64,000 bases of DNA from Rhizomys pruinosus (taxonomy: Eukaryota > Chordata > Mammalia > Rodentia > Spalacidae). Positions within the stretch are counted from its first letter, which is position 1; each line of letters starts with the position of its first letter. The translations under genes and the position numbers were made by a program. Below the pieces are notes generated by a model. That model was not told where the DNA came from and did not search any database. It worked only from the letters and a program-made list of their open reading frames with translations. Shown piece after piece: positions 63,945 to 64,000 of this stretch. Location: the NCBI GenBank assembly GCA_009823505.1, contig VZQC01012376.1:1328166-1392165 (forward strand), given 5' to 3'.

Positions 63945-64000
63945 AAGCAGGGCGTGGTGGCATATGCCTTTAATCCCAGCATTTAGGAGGCAGAGGTAGG
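63945..64000 (+). mobile_element. B1 SINE, cut by the window end
   Basis: 'gggcgtggtggcatatgcct' and 'cagcatttaggaggcagagg' begin a B1 that runs off the window. Confidence 0.9.

Noticed and set aside
1..64000. Search for an undescribed multi-gene system
   Set aside because: No cluster of coding genes exists in this window; the notable structures are retroelements, tandem repeats and assembly effects.

Overview
This window is nuclear DNA from a rodent, most likely a muroid. It is packed with B1 SINEs (7SL-derived, ending in A-runs after a diagnostic tail), tRNA-derived B2 and B3-like SINEs, ID and B4 (ID-B1 fusion) copies, rodent L1 3' ends, MaLR LTR remnants and long microsatellites. The B2-like elements differ in several blocks from the house mouse and rat forms I know, and one group carries an internal 17-base duplication, so I would guess a muroid other than Mus or Rattus. 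I cannot name the species. Two N gaps (16055-16417 and 50202-50777) and single Ns at 11350, 28135 and 60351 mark it as a draft assembly.

I find no protein-coding exon, RNA gene, CRISPR array or prokaryote-like feature that I can defend. All long open frames are explained by microsatellites (TGGA, GGAA, GA, CA), by B1/B2 bodies, by N runs or by chance. The window is best read as intergenic or intronic sequence. The best candidate for function is the GC-richer unique block at 44485-45720, which could be regulatory.

Layout. 1-4650: B1/B4/B2 copies, GA, GGAA, CA and CCT repeats, and a B2-B1 pair inserted at one target site. 4929-5653: a solo LTR with a 6-bp target duplication. 5660-10300: mostly unique, with a second serial SINE pair and an ID-like SINE. 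10423-10695: a 46-bp minisatellite. 11236-14670: local duplications, including a 1.5-kb near-identical tandem copy, with two TGGA arrays. 14730-19910: MaLR remnants, SINEs and gap 1. 20030-23090: an unclassified repeat with a relative nested inside it. 23190-25400: a second LTR copy split by a truncated L1, then another LTR-like stretch. 25400-32525: SINE-rich, with tandemly duplicated B2 units and an old L1M broken up by insertions. 32526-44480: unique sequence with MaLR, MIR, L1M and SINE copies, and a pyrimidine-rich A-tailed insertion at 39031-39190. 44485-45720: GC-richer unique block. 45865-50201: SINEs and rodent repeats up to gap 2. 50778-64000: one short LTR, many SINEs and L1 3' ends.

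The main story is retrotransposition by L1 machinery: many SINEs have readable target-site duplications, and at four loci the same target sequence appears three times around two successive insertions. The second theme is assembly quality: indel-rich duplicate copies next to Ns look like incompletely corrected gap fill rather than true biology. Repeat family names are from memory and need a RepeatMasker run.
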